This document shows, in pieces, positions 18,138 to 27,389 of a stretch of 57,500 nucleotides of DNA. How positions within the stretch are numbered: the first letter of the stretch is position 1; every line of letters begins with the position of its first letter. Source of the DNA: Symbiodinium natans (lineage: Eukaryota > Sar > Dinophyceae > Suessiales > Symbiodiniaceae); contig CAJNDS010002246.1 in assembly GCA_905221605.1 (NCBI GenBank), positions 1,267,429 to 1,324,928 of the forward strand, read 5' to 3'. The notes below the pieces were generated by a model. It saw only the letters and a program-made list of their open reading frames with translations. It searched no databases and had not been told where the DNA came from. The translations under genes were made by a program, and so were the position numbers.

Positions 18138-18162
18138 CAGTGAGTCAAGGCAGAGTGCTTAA
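18138..18162 (+). CDS. short terminal exon after family Y intron
   Basis: Completes the Ser codon of the preceding exon, adds SESRQSA and stops (TAA). Confidence 0.4.
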
Positions 18163-18191
18163 TTAATCAGGGTTTAGGGTTTAGGGTTACA

Positions 18192-18285
18192 ATGCCAAAA
18201 GCCCCAACCTTAAACTGGCTGCAGGACGGGGCACGACACAGCGTCTTGCGGAGTGCATCGGCCCATGGTGAGGCCAGACTTCGCA
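18192..18285 (+). CDS. candidate exon
   Basis: ATG-started MPKAPTLNWLQDGARHSVLR, then SASAHGEARLR, to a GT donor of the next TTTAGGG block (18,286). High third-position GC. Confidence 0.55.
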
Positions 18286-18498
18286 GTTTAGGGTTTGAGG
18301 TTTCCGGGTGTGGGGTTTAGGGTTTAGGGTTTAGGGTTTAGGGTTTAGGGTTTAGGGTTAAGGCTTTAGGGTTTGCGGTTGAGGGTTTTTGTTGTAGGGC
18401 TTAAGCTTGCGCAATGACGATTGGACTAAACAACTCGAACCGAGGTTTAGGCCCAAAGTTTACGGTCTGGGGGGCAGGCGGAGAGTTTAGGGAGTTGA

Positions 18499-18621
18499 AA
18501 GGCTAGGGTTTTCGCAGCTAGGGAGTTCAGGGAACTAAGGGAGACAGGGCCTTTACGAGGTTGGGCTCTTGGCTACTGTATCGCTCTGACACCTGACGTC
18601 GCGAAGTCCTTTGGAGCCTGA
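18499..18621 (+). CDS. candidate terminal exon
   Basis: Open for 40 codons (REFRELRETGPLRGWALGYC, then IALTPDVAKSFGA) to TGA, followed by CCCTAAA. Confidence 0.5.
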   Translation, partial: KARVFAAREFRELRETGPLRGWALGYCIALTPDVAKSFGA

Positions 18622-18674
18622 AACCTAAACCCTAAACCCCAAACCCTAAACCCTAAACCCTAAACCCAAACGAG

Positions 18675-18751
18675 GTTCTGGCCCTCAGCTTCATGCCGGC
18701 ACCCAAGCCCTCCATCCTGGCCCTCCTCCAGGCGTCCCTCTTGGGTGAATT
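18675..18751 (+). CDS. candidate exon between C and G arrays
   Basis: Phase-0 start after CGAG; VLALSFMPAPKPSILALLQA, then SLLGE; third positions almost all G/C; GT donor from the next block. The VLALSFxP…ILALL pattern is like the d–a strands of a WD40 blade. Confidence 0.6.
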
Positions 18752-19004
18752 GTTTAGGGTTTAGGGTTTAGGGTTTAGGGTTAGGGGTTTAGGGTTTAGG
18801 GTTCAGGGTTTTGGGGGAGGGTCCAGGTATTGCTTTCTTTGGTTCAGGGTGAAATTGTTTAGGCTTTAGGGTTTTCGGCTCGGGTTCAATTCGCCGCTTA
18901 AGTACAGTATACCCCTGAACCTGACACCCCTTTTCGGGCTTTTTAAGTCCATTGCCTGCCCTTCCCTAGCCCCACACCTCCGGTGCTGAGTAGGCAGTTC
19001 CTCC

Positions 19005-19129
19005 GACTCCCCTAGTCCCTAAACCCTAAACCCTAAACCCTAAACCCTAAACCCTAAACCCTAAACCCTAAACCCTAAACCCTAAACCCTAAACCCTAAA
19101 CCCTACAATGCAAGGACTCCCCTAGTCCC
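19005..19129. repeat. telomeric insert flanked by 15-bp duplication
   Basis: GACTCCCCTAGTCCC at 19,005-19,019 and again at 19,115-19,129, with 12 CCCTAAA units (19,017-19,105) and ACAATGCAAG between. Confidence 0.9.
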
Positions 19130-19134
19130 CCCGG

Positions 19135-19249
19135 TTTAGGGTTCGGGCGCCTCAAGTTTGAAGCTTAGGGTTTAGGGTTTAGGGTTTAGGGTTTAGGGTT
19201 TAGGGTTTAGGGTTTAGGGTTTAGGGTTTAGGGTTTAGGGTTTAGGGAA
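19135..19249. repeat. telomeric array (TTTAGGG)
   Basis: G-strand block; with 19,017-19,105 it forms another head-to-head pair. Confidence 0.95.
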
Positions 19250-19305
19250 GAGTCCGGGACCTTTAAGTTAGACCTCTGAAGCCAACCTATGGTCTGGGGT
19301 CTAGG

Positions 19306-19593
19306 GTTTAGGGTTTGGGGTTTGGGGTTTAGGGGTTTAGGGGTTTAGGGGTTTAGGGGTTTAGGGGTTTAGGGGTTTAGGGGTTTAGGGGTTTAGGGGT
19401 TTAGGGGTTTAGGGGTTTAGGGGTTTAGGGGTTTAAGGGGTTTAGGGGTTTAGGGGTTTAGGGGTTTAGGGGGGGTTTAGGGGTTTAGGGGTTTAGGGGT
19501 TAGGGGTTTAGGGGTTTAGGGGTTTAGGGGTTTAGGGGTTTAGGGGTTTAGGGGTTTAGGGGTTTAGGGGTTTAGGGGTTTAGGGGTTTAGGA
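19306..19593. repeat. telomeric array, octamer TTTAGGGG
   Basis: About 33 nearly identical 8-mers, the longest homogeneous octamer run here. Confidence 0.95.
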
Positions 19594-19745
19594 CCCACAG
19601 CACTCATGAGGTTTCAGGAGCTTGGGGTTGCAGGTTGGGCTTTCGGCATTCGGGCTTTCGATCTGAAACATCCCCACGCTTCCTAGATTCCCCAGGAGCC
19701 GCCAACACCCCAAACCTGAAAGCCCTCCTAGGCCCGACACCCTAG
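19593..19745 (+). CDS. candidate exon between G and C arrays
   Basis: Open for 50 codons (STHEVSGAWGCRLGFRHSGF, then RSETSPRFLDSPGAANTPNL) to TAG at the edge of the next C-strand block. Confidence 0.45.
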   Translation, partial: THSTHEVSGAWGCRLGFRHSGFRSETSPRFLDSPGAANTPNLKALLGPTP

Positions 19746-19751
19746 ACCCCA

Positions 19752-20112
19752 GACCCCAAACCCTAAACAACCCCAAACCCTAAACCCTAAACCCAAGCCT
19801 TAAACCCTAAACCCTAAACCCTAAACCCCAAAGCCCCAAACCCTAAACAAGCCCTAAACAACCCCCAACCCTACACAACCCCAAACCCTAACCCCCAAGC
19901 CTTTTGAACCCCAAGACCCCCAACACCCTGAAACCTCCCAAGCCCTCAACCCCGAGAACCCAAAACCTCCCACCTTAAAAGCCCAAAACCCTAAATCCTT
20001 AAAACCCTGAACACCCTCAAGCCTTTAGACCCTTAAAAACCCTTAAACCCCAAACCCTAAACCGTAAACCCTAAACCCCTAAACCCTAAACCCCAATCCC
20101 TAAACCCTAAAA
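19752..20112. repeat. degenerate telomeric block (CCCTAAA)
   Basis: 360 bp of C-strand units with many CCCCAA, AACAACCC and AAGCC variants. No gene. Confidence 0.9.
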
Positions 20113-20120
20113 CCCGGAAG

Positions 20121-20200
20121 AAGCCCTCTGCATGGCCCAGCGCCGGGCGGCGGGCGGCCGCCAGCTGTGCCTGGCCACTCGGCTCGCCTTTGGGCTTGGG
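20121..20200 (+). CDS. candidate exon between C and G arrays
   Basis: EALCMAQRRAAGGRQLCLAT, then RLAFGLG; third positions nearly all G/C; acceptor GGAAG, donor GT at 20,201. Confidence 0.6.
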
Positions 20201-20307
20201 GTTTAGGGTTTGGGGTTTAGGGTTTGGGGTTTGGGGTTTAGGGTTTAAGGTTTAGGGTTTAGGTTTTAGGGTTTAGGGTTTAGGGCTTAGGGTTTAGGGT
20301 TTAGGGC

Positions 20308-20400
20308 TGTATAAGCGTTTTCACGGTGTGTTGAAGCTGTTCTGGGTGGGCTTTTGGGGTTTAGTGTCGGGGGTTTACGATGCAAATTTTCTCCTAAACA
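20308..20400 (+). CDS. candidate exon
   Basis: LYKRFHGVLKLFWVGFWGLV, then SGVYDANFLL. Hydrophobic, possibly one membrane segment, but partly telomere-like in base sequence. Confidence 0.3.
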
Positions 20401-20512
20401 CTAAACCCTAAACCCTAAAGCCTAAAGCCTGATTCCTTCGTGCTTGAAACCAATAAGCCCTAAAAGATCTTGAGCTCGCCCTCAAGTTTTTAAACCTACA
20501 CCCTTCCACCTC

Positions 20513-20628
20513 CCTAAACCCTAAACCCTAAACCCTAAACCCTAAACCCTAAACCCTAAACCCTAAACCCTAAACCCTAAACCCTAAACCCTAAACCCTA
20601 AACCCTAAACCCTAAACCTTAAACTTAC
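20513..20628. repeat. telomeric array (CCCTAAA)
   Basis: Sixteen uninterrupted C-strand units. Confidence 0.95.
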
Positions 20629-20683
20629 ATCCTTAGGCCTTAGACCCTTTTAAGCCCTTTTGCCTTCGAAAGAAAACCCCAAG

Positions 20684-20760
20684 GCCAGCTTTGGCCCCGA
20701 CCTGAACCTGCTGTGCGCTGTGCGCCTCGAGGCGCGAACGGATCATTCCTCCCCCTACTG
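20684..20760 (+). CDS. candidate exon between C and G arrays
   Basis: ASFGPDLNLLCAVRLEARTD, then HSSPYW, after CCCCAAG; the donor is the GT of G|GTTTAGGG at 20,761. Strong third-position GC. Confidence 0.6.
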
Positions 20761-20900
20761 GTTTAGGGTTTAGGGTTTAGGGTTTAGGGCTTGGTGTTTA
20801 GGGTTCAGGTTTAGGGTTTTGGGTTAAGGGTTAGGGCTTGGGGTTTGGTGTTCCGGGTTTGGGGTTCCGGGTTTAGGGTTTAGGGTTTAGGTAGGGTTTT
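20760..20900. repeat. telomeric block (TTTAGGG)
   Basis: G-strand units, decaying to TTCCGGG variants. Confidence 0.85.
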
Positions 20901-21053
20901 TGAGTACCGATAGCCCCTACCATCCGGGGCCTGGTTCAGGATTTGGGTTTAGGGGTCAAGGGCTGTTGGTTCGAGGTATTTAGGCTTCGGGTTCAGGGCG
21001 TGGGTTTTGGGTTTTGGGTTCAGGATTTTGGTTTTGGGGCTTCAGGGGGATGA

Positions 21054-21240
21054 AGGGTTCGGGGCTACTTTGGGGCAAGTATTGGGGTAGTTGGAACTCC
21101 GGCTACCACAAGGGTAGCTATAGATATAGAGGGGTGCTCACAACCAAAATTTGTAACCACCCATGAACCTGAGAAAGTAGTCCGAAGGGCGCTGGTGGTG
21201 AGGCTCGAGGTTAGGCTTCAGGATTCTTGTCCCACTTCGG
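21054..21240 (+). CDS. exon, about 62 codons, unknown protein
   Basis: RGYFGASIGVVGTPATTRVA, IDIEGCSQPKFVTTHEPEKV and VRRALVVRLEVRLQDSCPTS in order; non-repetitive, balanced composition; ends at G|GT of the next TTTAGGG block. Among the most protein-like isolated exons. Confidence 0.65.
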
Positions 21241-21394
21241 GTTTAGGGTTTGGGGTTTAGGGTTTATAGGGCTCAGGGCTAAGGGCTTAGGGCTTAGGGC
21301 TTAGGGCTTAGGGCTTAGGGATGTGGATGAGAATTGTCGTGACAGCTTGACAGGTCTGGGATGCAGTGTGTGGCTGACGTAGCATCACCTGCCG

Positions 21395-21550
21395 CGCGAT
21401 ATGTGACGAGAAAGAGAAATTCCCCCTAGCCTTTGTCACCTAGCCCTCAAACTGAAACTCGCCGATTTCGAAGCCGCAGGATATGTGACGAGAAAGAAGA
21501 ATCCCCCAGTGTTCGTCTCCTACCCCTGAACCTCGACCTCGAAGCCGCAG
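21395..21550. repeat. imperfect tandem duplication, about 80 bp
   Basis: GATATGTGACGAGAAAGA and the later CGAAGCCGCAG each occur twice (21,400 and 21,479 onward), with divergent middles. Confidence 0.8.
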
Positions 21551-21598
21551 TTTGAGGGCCCTGCATGGTTATAAGCAGTAAGGTTTAGGTTTAGGGGG

Positions 21599-21835
21599 TT
21601 GCTAGTGCAGACGCTTGGTAGGAATTCGGGGCGGGTATCACAAGAGCCAGATTACGGAATGCGTGTCCCACATGAGGGGATCAACCAAAAGAACCGCCTT
21701 TGCACGCTGCAGTTTGGCATGCTGTCCAGATCCAAGCAGCTTCCAACATATGTGCAAGCCACCACGACATTGATGACCCACATCTCAGAGTATGATTTGC
21801 CCATATATTCAATTCTTGGAACCGGACCGTTCTAA
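21599..21835 (+). CDS. ORF, 78 codons, unknown protein
   Basis: GRNSGRVSQEPDYGMRVPHE, GINQKNRLCTLQFGMLSRSK and TTTLMTHISEYDLPIYSILG in one frame to TAA. Telomere-free and globular-looking. Confidence 0.55.
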   Translation: MLVQTLGRNSGRVSQEPDYGMRVPHEGINQKNRLCTLQFGMLSRSKQLPTYVQATTTLMTHISEYDLPIYSILGTGPF

Positions 21836-21962
21836 TATTGCATATGGGTGTCCTTAAATCTACTGCCTCCTCCCCCACCAAGCAAAGATATTAAAAAAAA
21901 AACACAGCTTTAGCTAGAACACATTACGACACAAAAGGTCCTGAACCCTAATATGCATGTCA

Positions 21963-22053
21963 ATATCAACCCTAAACCCTAACCCTAAACCCTAAACCCT
22001 AAACCCTAAACCCTAAACCCTAAACCCTAAACCCTAAACCCTAAACCCTACAC
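21963..22053. repeat. telomeric array (CCCTAAA)
   Basis: Twelve C-strand units. Confidence 0.95.
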
Positions 22054-22068
22054 CCTAAACTTTACCAG

Positions 22069-22149
22069 GAGGATCGGCAGCTCTGGCCATTGGGGCGGCC
22101 CACGGCTTGGCTTTGGGACCTGGGCCTGGCGCCGAGAAGAAGAAGAGGG
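22069..22149 (+). CDS. candidate exon between C and G arrays
   Basis: EDRQLWPLGRPTAWLWDLGL, then APRRRR, phase 0 after CCAG, donor GT at 22,150. A second frame (SAALAIGAAHGLALGPGPGA, then EKKKR) is also plausible. Confidence 0.45.
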
Positions 22150-22443
22150 TTTAGGGTCTAAGGGTTTAGGGTTGAAGGATTTTGGGTCTAAGGGAATTTT
22201 GTAGGGTTGAAGGATTTTGGGTTTAAGGGAATTTTTGTAGGGTTGAAGTGGCTTTGTAGGGTTTAAGAAGTTTCTGGCTTTAGGGTTTAGGGGTTTACGG
22301 GCTTTGGTTTTTTCCAGAGTGTGGCATTGAGTTAGGATTTAGGTAGTGGTGTGTGTGTGAGTGAATGTAGGGACCGCCATAGCAGAAATGATGGTAGTTT
22401 CTCGGAAAGTGAAGGTAAACAATGATACGCACCAACTGTAGTA

Positions 22444-22572
22444 GCAAAGGGACAGCCATATGGGGATCTTGCAGGAATTGCAAGGATCCATTCTTCCGCC
22501 TCAGTTTAAGGTTCTAGAAGGGAGCCCTGAAAGGTCCCCATTTGCGCCAGCAGCCCCAAATTCCCCCGTATA
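22444..22572 (+). CDS. candidate terminal exon
   Basis: DSHMGILQELQGSILPPQFK, then VLEGSPERSPFAPAAPNSPV and TAA. Confidence 0.45.
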
Positions 22573-22702
22573 ACTCCTGCTTCAGGGTTCATGAGAAGTC
22601 ACAAACCCTGTTTCTTATGGGTAACCCAAGTAGAGGCGTGACCATTAAGACTTGTAGCCCCAGTCTATAACAACACGAAACCCTAAACCCTAGACCCTAC
22701 AC

Positions 22703-22817
22703 CCTCAACCTCCCAATAAGATAACCCTAAACCCTAAACCCTAAACCCTAAACCCTAAACCCTAAACCCTAAACCCTAAACCCTAAACCCTGAACCCTGA
22801 ACCTCCCGGTAAGATTA
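22703..22817. repeat. telomeric insert with flanking 22-bp duplication
   Basis: CCTCAACCTCCCAATAAGAT (22,703) and CCTGAACCTCCCGGTAAGAT (22,796) flank the CCCTAAA array 22,725-22,795; four mismatches in 22. Confidence 0.7.
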
Positions 22818-22830
22818 CGGCTGGGGACTG

Positions 22831-22902
22831 AATGGCCGCTTTGGGGCAAAGAGGAGGAAGGCCTGAGGATGCTTCAGCTTTGAGGGGATTTTGGGAGATT
22901 TA
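22831..22902 (+). CDS. candidate exon
   Basis: ATG-started MAALGQRGGRPEDASALRGF, then WEI. Followed by the higher-order repeat. Confidence 0.35.
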
Positions 22903-23440
22903 GTGGTTTAGGGTTTTAGTGGTGTAGGGTTTTAGGGGATTAAGGGGGGTTTGAGGGGATTTTAGGGGATTTAGGGGATGTAGGGGATTTAGGGGATTTA
23001 GGGGGGGGTTTGAGGGGATTTTAGGGGGTTTAGTGGCTTAGGGTTTTAGGGGATTTAGGGGGGTTTGAGGGGATTTAGGGGAGTTAGGGATTTAGGGGTT
23101 TTAGGGGATTTAGGGGTTTTAGTGGTTTAGGGTTTTAGGGGAGTTAGGGATTTAGGGGTTTTAGGGGATTTAGGGGTTTTAGTGGTTTAGGGTTTTAGGG
23201 GAGTTAGGGATTTAGGGGTTTTAGGGGATTTAGGGGTTTTAGTGGTTTAGGGTTTTAGGGGAGTTAGGGATTTAGGGGTTTTAGGGGATTTAGGGGTTTT
23301 AGTGGTTTAGGGTTTTAGGGGAGTTAGGGATTTAGGGGTTTTAGGGGATTTAGGGGTTTTAGTGGTTTAGGGTTTTAGGGGAGTTAGGGATTTAGGGGTT
23401 TTAGGGGATTTAGGGGTTTTAGTGGTTTTAGTGGTTTAGG
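22900..23440. repeat. higher-order telomere-derived satellite, 60-bp unit
   Basis: From about 23,080 a 60-bp unit built of TTTAGGGG, TTTTAGTGG and GAGTTAGGGA variants repeats about six times without change (23,101, 23,161, 23,221, 23,281 and 23,341 are in register). Confidence 0.95.
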
Positions 23441-23520
23441 GTGTACTTGTAGGGTTTTGGGAATTTAGGGTTTTAAGGTTTGATGGTTGAGGGATTGGGG
23501 CTTACTTGGTTCATGAGTAG

Positions 23521-23595
23521 GGTAACCTTGTGGAAGACACTGCCCATGAACCTTCAAGTAGGCCCATAGAGGATCTAGGGGGCTCAGGCATGTGA
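23521..23595 (+). CDS. candidate short exon
   Basis: After GAGTAG, GNLVEDTAHEPSSRPIEDLG, then GSGM and TGA. Confidence 0.4.
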   Translation, partial: GNLVEDTAHEPSSRPIEDLGGSGM

Positions 23596-23647
23596 GGCGT
23601 CCTAAACCCTAAACCCTAAACCCTAAACCCTAAACCCTAAACCCTAA

Positions 23648-23748
23648 AATCAAGGTTTGCGGTGAGTTCGGGGCACTTGGCTGCAGAGGTTCGGGTTTAG
23701 GGTTTCTAGGCTTCGAGGAAGCGGACGTGGAGGTGGAGGTCGATCTGT
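23648..23748 (+). CDS. two small exon-like islands
   Basis: KVCGEFGALGCRGSG (23,648-23,697) and FEEADVEVEVDL (23,712-23,747), each ending at a TTTAGGG unit. Both GC-rich, both very short. Confidence 0.3.
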
Positions 23749-23837
23749 TTAGGGTTTAAGGGTTTAGGGTTTAGGGTTTAGGGCTTTTTGGAGTGTGAGG
23801 CTGTGGGGTTTGAGGGCTGAATTTAAGGGAGCGGGGG

Positions 23838-24047
23838 ATGGAAAGCTCGGGGAGCGCTTCGGGTGGTAAGGTGCTTCGGAAGCTCCTGTTGAGATTGGCG
23901 GTGCGTGTTTCAGACGGTAAGCTTTCAAACCGCAAAAGAGACTTGCGCTCAGGTTTCCCGGGCACGGTTTTAACTTCCACGCTCGAAGTTGCCATGGTTC
24001 ATGCAAGGCGCCGCGAAGGTGCGTGCTACCTCAAACAAGCCCCCTAA
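23838..24047 (+). CDS. ORF, 69 codons, unknown protein
   Basis: MESSGSASGGKVLRKLLLRL, then AVRVSDGKLSNRKRDLRSGF, to a TAA in the next telomeric unit. Basic. The minus strand is also open. Confidence 0.45.
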   Translation: MESSGSASGGKVLRKLLLRLAVRVSDGKLSNRKRDLRSGFPGTVLTSTLEVAMVHARRREGACYLKQAP

Positions 24048-24151
24048 ACCCTCAACCCCAAACCCCAAACCCAAAACCCCAAACCCCAAACCCCAAACCC
24101 CAAACCCCAAACCCCAAACCCCAAACCCCAAACCCTAAACCCTAAACCCTA
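24048..24151. repeat. telomeric array, variant CCCCAAA
   Basis: Ten CCCCAAA heptamers in a row, then normal CCCTAAA. Confidence 0.95.
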
Positions 24152-24160
24152 AACCTGCAA

Positions 24161-24283
24161 ACGAGCCCCCGCTATGCCCAAGGTGAGGGAAGCGTGCTTG
24201 TGGCATTGGGCCAACCAGGCCAGGGTCGAAGGTTTGGCGCTTTGAGGCGTGATGGATGTTTGGCAGGTTCACTGTTTTCATAG
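24161..24283 (+). CDS. candidate terminal exon after C array
   Basis: TSPRYAQGEGSVLVALGQPG, then QGRRFGALRRDGCLAGSLFS and TAG; high third-position GC. Confidence 0.55.
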   Translation, partial: TSPRYAQGEGSVLVALGQPGQGRRFGALRRDGCLAGSLFS

Positions 24284-24285
24284 TT

Positions 24286-24501
24286 TCACTCTTTTTTATG
24301 TAGAAGACCCCAAGCCAATATCGACAGTATACTACAGGGTTTAGGAGGTTCGTGCTTACCCGGATGCCCAGTTGTAACCCTCTGGGCGCCCAACTTCCTC
24401 AGTGCAGAGAAAGCATTGCAACACACCCAGCCTACCATGTGCCAAGCAAGATTTCCTAGCATGCCAAGGACAGTCAAAACCACGCCTACCATGCGCAGCA
24501 T
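24286..24501 (-). CDS. ambiguous ORF (minus 71 codons, + 38 codons)
   Basis: Minus frame MLRMVGVVLTVLGMLGNLAW looks like a membrane segment or signal; the + frame VLTRMPSCNPLGAQLPQCRE (24,341-24,462) is equally open. I cannot choose. Confidence 0.3.
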   Translation of the reverse strand: MLRMVGVVLTVLGMLGNLAWHMVGWVCCNAFSALRKLGAQRVTTGHPGKHEPPKPCSILSILAWGLLHKKE

Positions 24502-24577
24502 GGTATTTTTCTACATACATATATGTATATAGAGAGAGAGAGAGAGTAGCTTTAGGGTTTTTTTACCCTAAACACAG

Positions 24578-24673
24578 CACTTCGCGAGAGGCCCTGGCTC
24601 CACACCCATCGTCCTGCACCGCGTGGAGCTCGCACCCAGGCCCTACATGGCCCATTTAATGCAGGGTGTTGGG
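24578..24673 (+). CDS. candidate exon
   Basis: HFARGPGSTPIVLHRVELAP, then RPYMAHLMQGVG, after CCCTAAACACAG, with donor GT at 24,674 in the first TTTAGGG unit. Strong third-position GC. Confidence 0.6.
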
Positions 24674-24780
24674 GTTTAGGGTTTAGGGTTTAGGGTTTAG
24701 GGTTTTGGGTTTTGGGTTTTGGGTTTTGGGTTTTGGGTTTTGGGTTTAGGGTTTAGGGTTTAGGGTTTAGGGTTTAGGAG
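24667..24780. repeat. telomeric array with TTTTGGG core
   Basis: TTTAGGG units enclose a homogeneous run of six TTTTGGG. Confidence 0.95.
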
Positions 24781-24900
24781 CCTGTGCATTCCAATCTTAG
24801 TAGGCCCCCCCCAGATTTGTCGAACTGGCTCAATCTCAAAGCCCAAACCAACCACTTTGCCTCGAATGTTGTTCGAGGCTGGTGGCTAGCGCTGCATGGG
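24781..24900 (+). CDS. exon of exactly 40 codons between two G arrays
   Basis: Follows TTTAGGAG| and precedes |GTTTAGG, both splice-compatible, phase 0 to phase 0. PVHSNLSRPPPDLSNWLNLK, then AQTNHFASNVVRGWWLALHG. Here G-strand telomeric sequence lies on both sides, so it would give both acceptor and donor. Confidence 0.6.
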
Positions 24901-24952
24901 GTTTAGGATTTAGGGTTTAGGGCTTAGGGGTTTGGGGTTTAGGGTTTAGGGT

Positions 24953-25057
24953 GGGTACTTATCGGTAGGGCATTATGAGTCAGTAAGTGTAGCTACAGCT
25001 GGCTTTGGGCCTCTTACATGTTTGTTGCCTGAAGAGTTTTTGGGGGCCTCAGGGTAG
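24953..25057 (+). CDS. candidate terminal exon
   Basis: YLSVGHYESVSVATAGFGPL, then TCLLPEEFLGASG and TAG. Confidence 0.45.
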   Translation, partial: GYLSVGHYESVSVATAGFGPLTCLLPEEFLGASG

Positions 25058-25173
25058 TTTATGTATACTGTAGCAGAGGCACCCCCAAAAAGGGTTCATA
25101 ATTTAGAGAAACCGCCATGTAGCGTGGCTTGAAGAGGCCCCCAGCGTAGATGGCAAACTTGCAGGATTTCTGT

Positions 25174-25381
25174 TCGGGTTTAGGGTTTAGGGTTTAGGGT
25201 TTAGGGTTTAGGGTTTAGGGTTTAGGGTTTAGGGTTTAGGGTTTAGGGTTTAGGGTTTAGGGTTTAGGGTTTAGGGTTTAGGGTTTAGGGTTTAGGGTTT
25301 AGGGTTTAGGGTTTAGGGTTTAGGGTTTAGGGTTTAGGGTTTAGGGTTTAGGGTTTAGGGTTTAGGGTTTAGGGTTTAGGG
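25174..25381. repeat. longest perfect telomeric array
   Basis: About 30 uninterrupted TTTAGGG units, then TCTTGGG, TTTTGGG and TTTAGGA variants to 25,465. Confidence 0.99.
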
Positions 25382-25564
25382 TCTTGGGTCTTGGGTTTTG
25401 GGTTTTGGGTTTAGGATTTAGGATTTAGGATTTAGGGTTTAGTTAGGGTTTCGGGTTTAGGGTTAGGGGAGAGGGGGCAGAGGGGACTGGGGGGCGGAGG
25501 GGTGGCACACCACCACCTTCTTCCGGTTTCTTATCCCCGCTACAGCCAGGTTCAGGTGGCCAAA

Positions 25565-25775
25565 CTAGGGCCAGCGCGCTGCTGCGCAGCTTATCGGTCG
25601 GTAGCGTTCAGCTGTAGATGAAGTCTGGGATGCCTCATACCCCGAATCCCTAAACCAGATGGCCCTCCTCCCCAAAAGCCGAATCCCAATTTCGCTCCCC
25701 CGAAGAAGCCCTACCCGAGCCTCTTGAAGCTCCATGGGCAGCTGTAAGTCAGAACCCCCAAACCCCAAAACCACT
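25565..25775 (-). CDS. ambiguous ORF, strand uncertain
   Basis: Minus frame (DLQLPMELQEARVGLLRGSE…) is open for 69 codons; + frames are also open (GSGGQTRASALLRSLSVGSV after a CTACAG acceptor at 25,548). Confidence 0.3.
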
Positions 25776-25792
25776 AGGGTTCAGGGTTTGGG

Positions 25793-25964
25793 GTGTGCAC
25801 GGGCCAGTTGTTTTTTTCAAAAGTGTGGCTCGGGCCTCTTTTAGCCCCTCTTCCTAAGCCACCCAAGTTGCGTGCAGGGCCAACTGCTCCTGGCTGGGTC
25901 TTCCGGAGCCCCCCGCTGCGCCAGCAGGCCACTTGCAATGTGAGTTTACGTGAAAGCTCATGGG
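25793..25964 (+). CDS. candidate exon, about 57 codons
   Basis: GQLFFSKVWLGPLLAPLPKP, then PKLRAGPTAPGWVFRSPPLR, open into a TTTAGGG block at 25,962. Confidence 0.5.
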
Positions 25965-26025
25965 GTTTAGGGTTTAGGGTTTGGGGTTTGAGGTTTGGGG
26001 TTTAGCGAGGGTTTAGGGTTTAGGG

Positions 26026-26170
26026 GTAGTCAGAAGGCTATCTTATAGGTCTGCCTCATCTCAAGCAGAATCATTTGAGCTGGTTCCTGAAGCCAAATCG
26101 GCCAACCAGGGGCCTTTCTGTGGGTACTTCGGGCTATCTGCTGTGCCGGGTCGGCCTTGTGAGAAACTAG
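26026..26170 (+). CDS. exon, 48 codons, unknown protein
   Basis: VVRRLSYRSASSQAESFELV, then PEAKSANQGPFCGYFGLSAV, then PGRPCEKL, ending at a short TTTAGGG block. Balanced composition. Confidence 0.6.
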
Positions 26171-26203
26171 GGTTTAGGGTTTAGGGTTTAGGGTTATTTC
26201 GGT

Positions 26204-26320
26204 GTGCTGCATATGACGGCACTACCGTGTTTTTCTCCCAAACGTGGTTTTCCACTGCGACCTAGTTTCAAACCCAAAGCTGTTCCAGTGTATTGCGTAC
26301 GGTATGTTGGCGCACGTGCA
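26204..26320 (+). CDS. candidate exon
   Basis: HMTALPCFSPKRGFPLRPSF, then KPKAVPVYCVRYVGARAS, ending at an (AT)n microsatellite (26,321-26,376). Further AT/TATG microsatellites at 26,463-26,498 and 26,590-26,635, and (AC)n at 26,674-26,691; the ORF tails through them are not coding. Confidence 0.4.
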
Positions 26321-26460
26321 TCTAATATATATATATATATATATACATATATGCATATATATATATATATATACTTGTACGTATGTCAATATAGACATAC
26401 CCCTGACATGGGGTTTGTAGTCCTGTACCTGAAAGAACGTGGCAGTTGTAAGGAGGGCTC

Positions 26461-26500
<40 letters not shown>

Positions 26501-26812
26501 GGGTTTGATTGCTAGTGCCCCCAAAATGACACCCCATCTATACACTCACCAATATGGCGCAGGCATGTTGGTTGACGCATAGTGTGCATATGTATGTATG
26601 TATATATATATATATGTATATATGTATATATGCAAACTCATGTATTGATTTGATTATTTGGTTGTTTCTTGTTACACACACACACACACACCTACACCTA
26701 CCTCAAGTAGATGCTAGGTTTATGGCGATCTTTGCAAACTAGCGGGTAGTTACAAGGGAGGGCTTTGGCAGGGTCTGCGTGTACAACGGACTCTTGGGAA
26801 TGGTGTCTGGGC

Positions 26813-27010
26813 CTACTTAGAGGCTTGCATGGGACATCCGACTGGGTCATGGCTAAAGTCAGAACTGGCTATCATGTACAGGCTTTGAGATTCTTTCACC
26901 TCCTCTAACCGCCCATGAGGGTTGAAGATATCTAGGGTGAGGCCCTGGATTCTCCGCCAGGCTTCAAGGTTCAGGGCACAGGGAAGCTGGCTAAGCTGAC
27001 CCTGAACCCT
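26813..27010 (-). CDS. candidate minus-strand exon
   Basis: QLPCALNLEAWRRIQGLTLD, then IFNPHGRLEEVKESQSLYMI, then ASSDFSHDPVGCPMQASK; 60+ open codons, more protein-like than the + frames. Confidence 0.45.
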   Translation of the reverse strand, partial: RVQGQLSQLPCALNLEAWRRIQGLTLDIFNPHGRLEEVKESQSLYMIASSDFSHDPVGCPMQASK

Positions 27011-27173
27011 AAACTCTAAAACTCTAAACCCCAAACCCTAAAGCCCTAACCCTAAAACCCTAAACCCAGAAACCGAAAAACCTAAAACCTACAGCTTAAA
27101 ACCCCAACCGCACCCTGGAAGAGCTCAAAAACACTTGTCCCCCTGGCCTGCTCACAAAAAATTGCTGATGTGG

Positions 27174-27259
27174 GGGGTTTCCGACATTGGGGGTACCTGA
27201 TATGGGGTCCTTATTATCAGGGTTTCCTATTATTTGGGGAACAAATTTCGGGGAAACCC
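27174..27259. mobile_element. introner-like element, family Y, copy 2
   Basis: GGGGTTTCCGACATTGGGGG at the left, ATTTCGGGGAAACCC at the right; interior matches 18,020-18,110. The upstream island NRTLEELKNTCPPGLLTKNC (27,102-27,161) may be the exon before it. Confidence 0.6.
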
Positions 27260-27389
27260 GAAACCCTAAACCTTAAACCCTAAATCCTAAACCCCTAAAC
27301 CCTAAACCTTGAACCCTAAACCCTAAGCCCTAAACCCTAAACCCCAAACAACCCATGTGGTGAGCCCTACATGCCCCGGCAGGGCGAGT

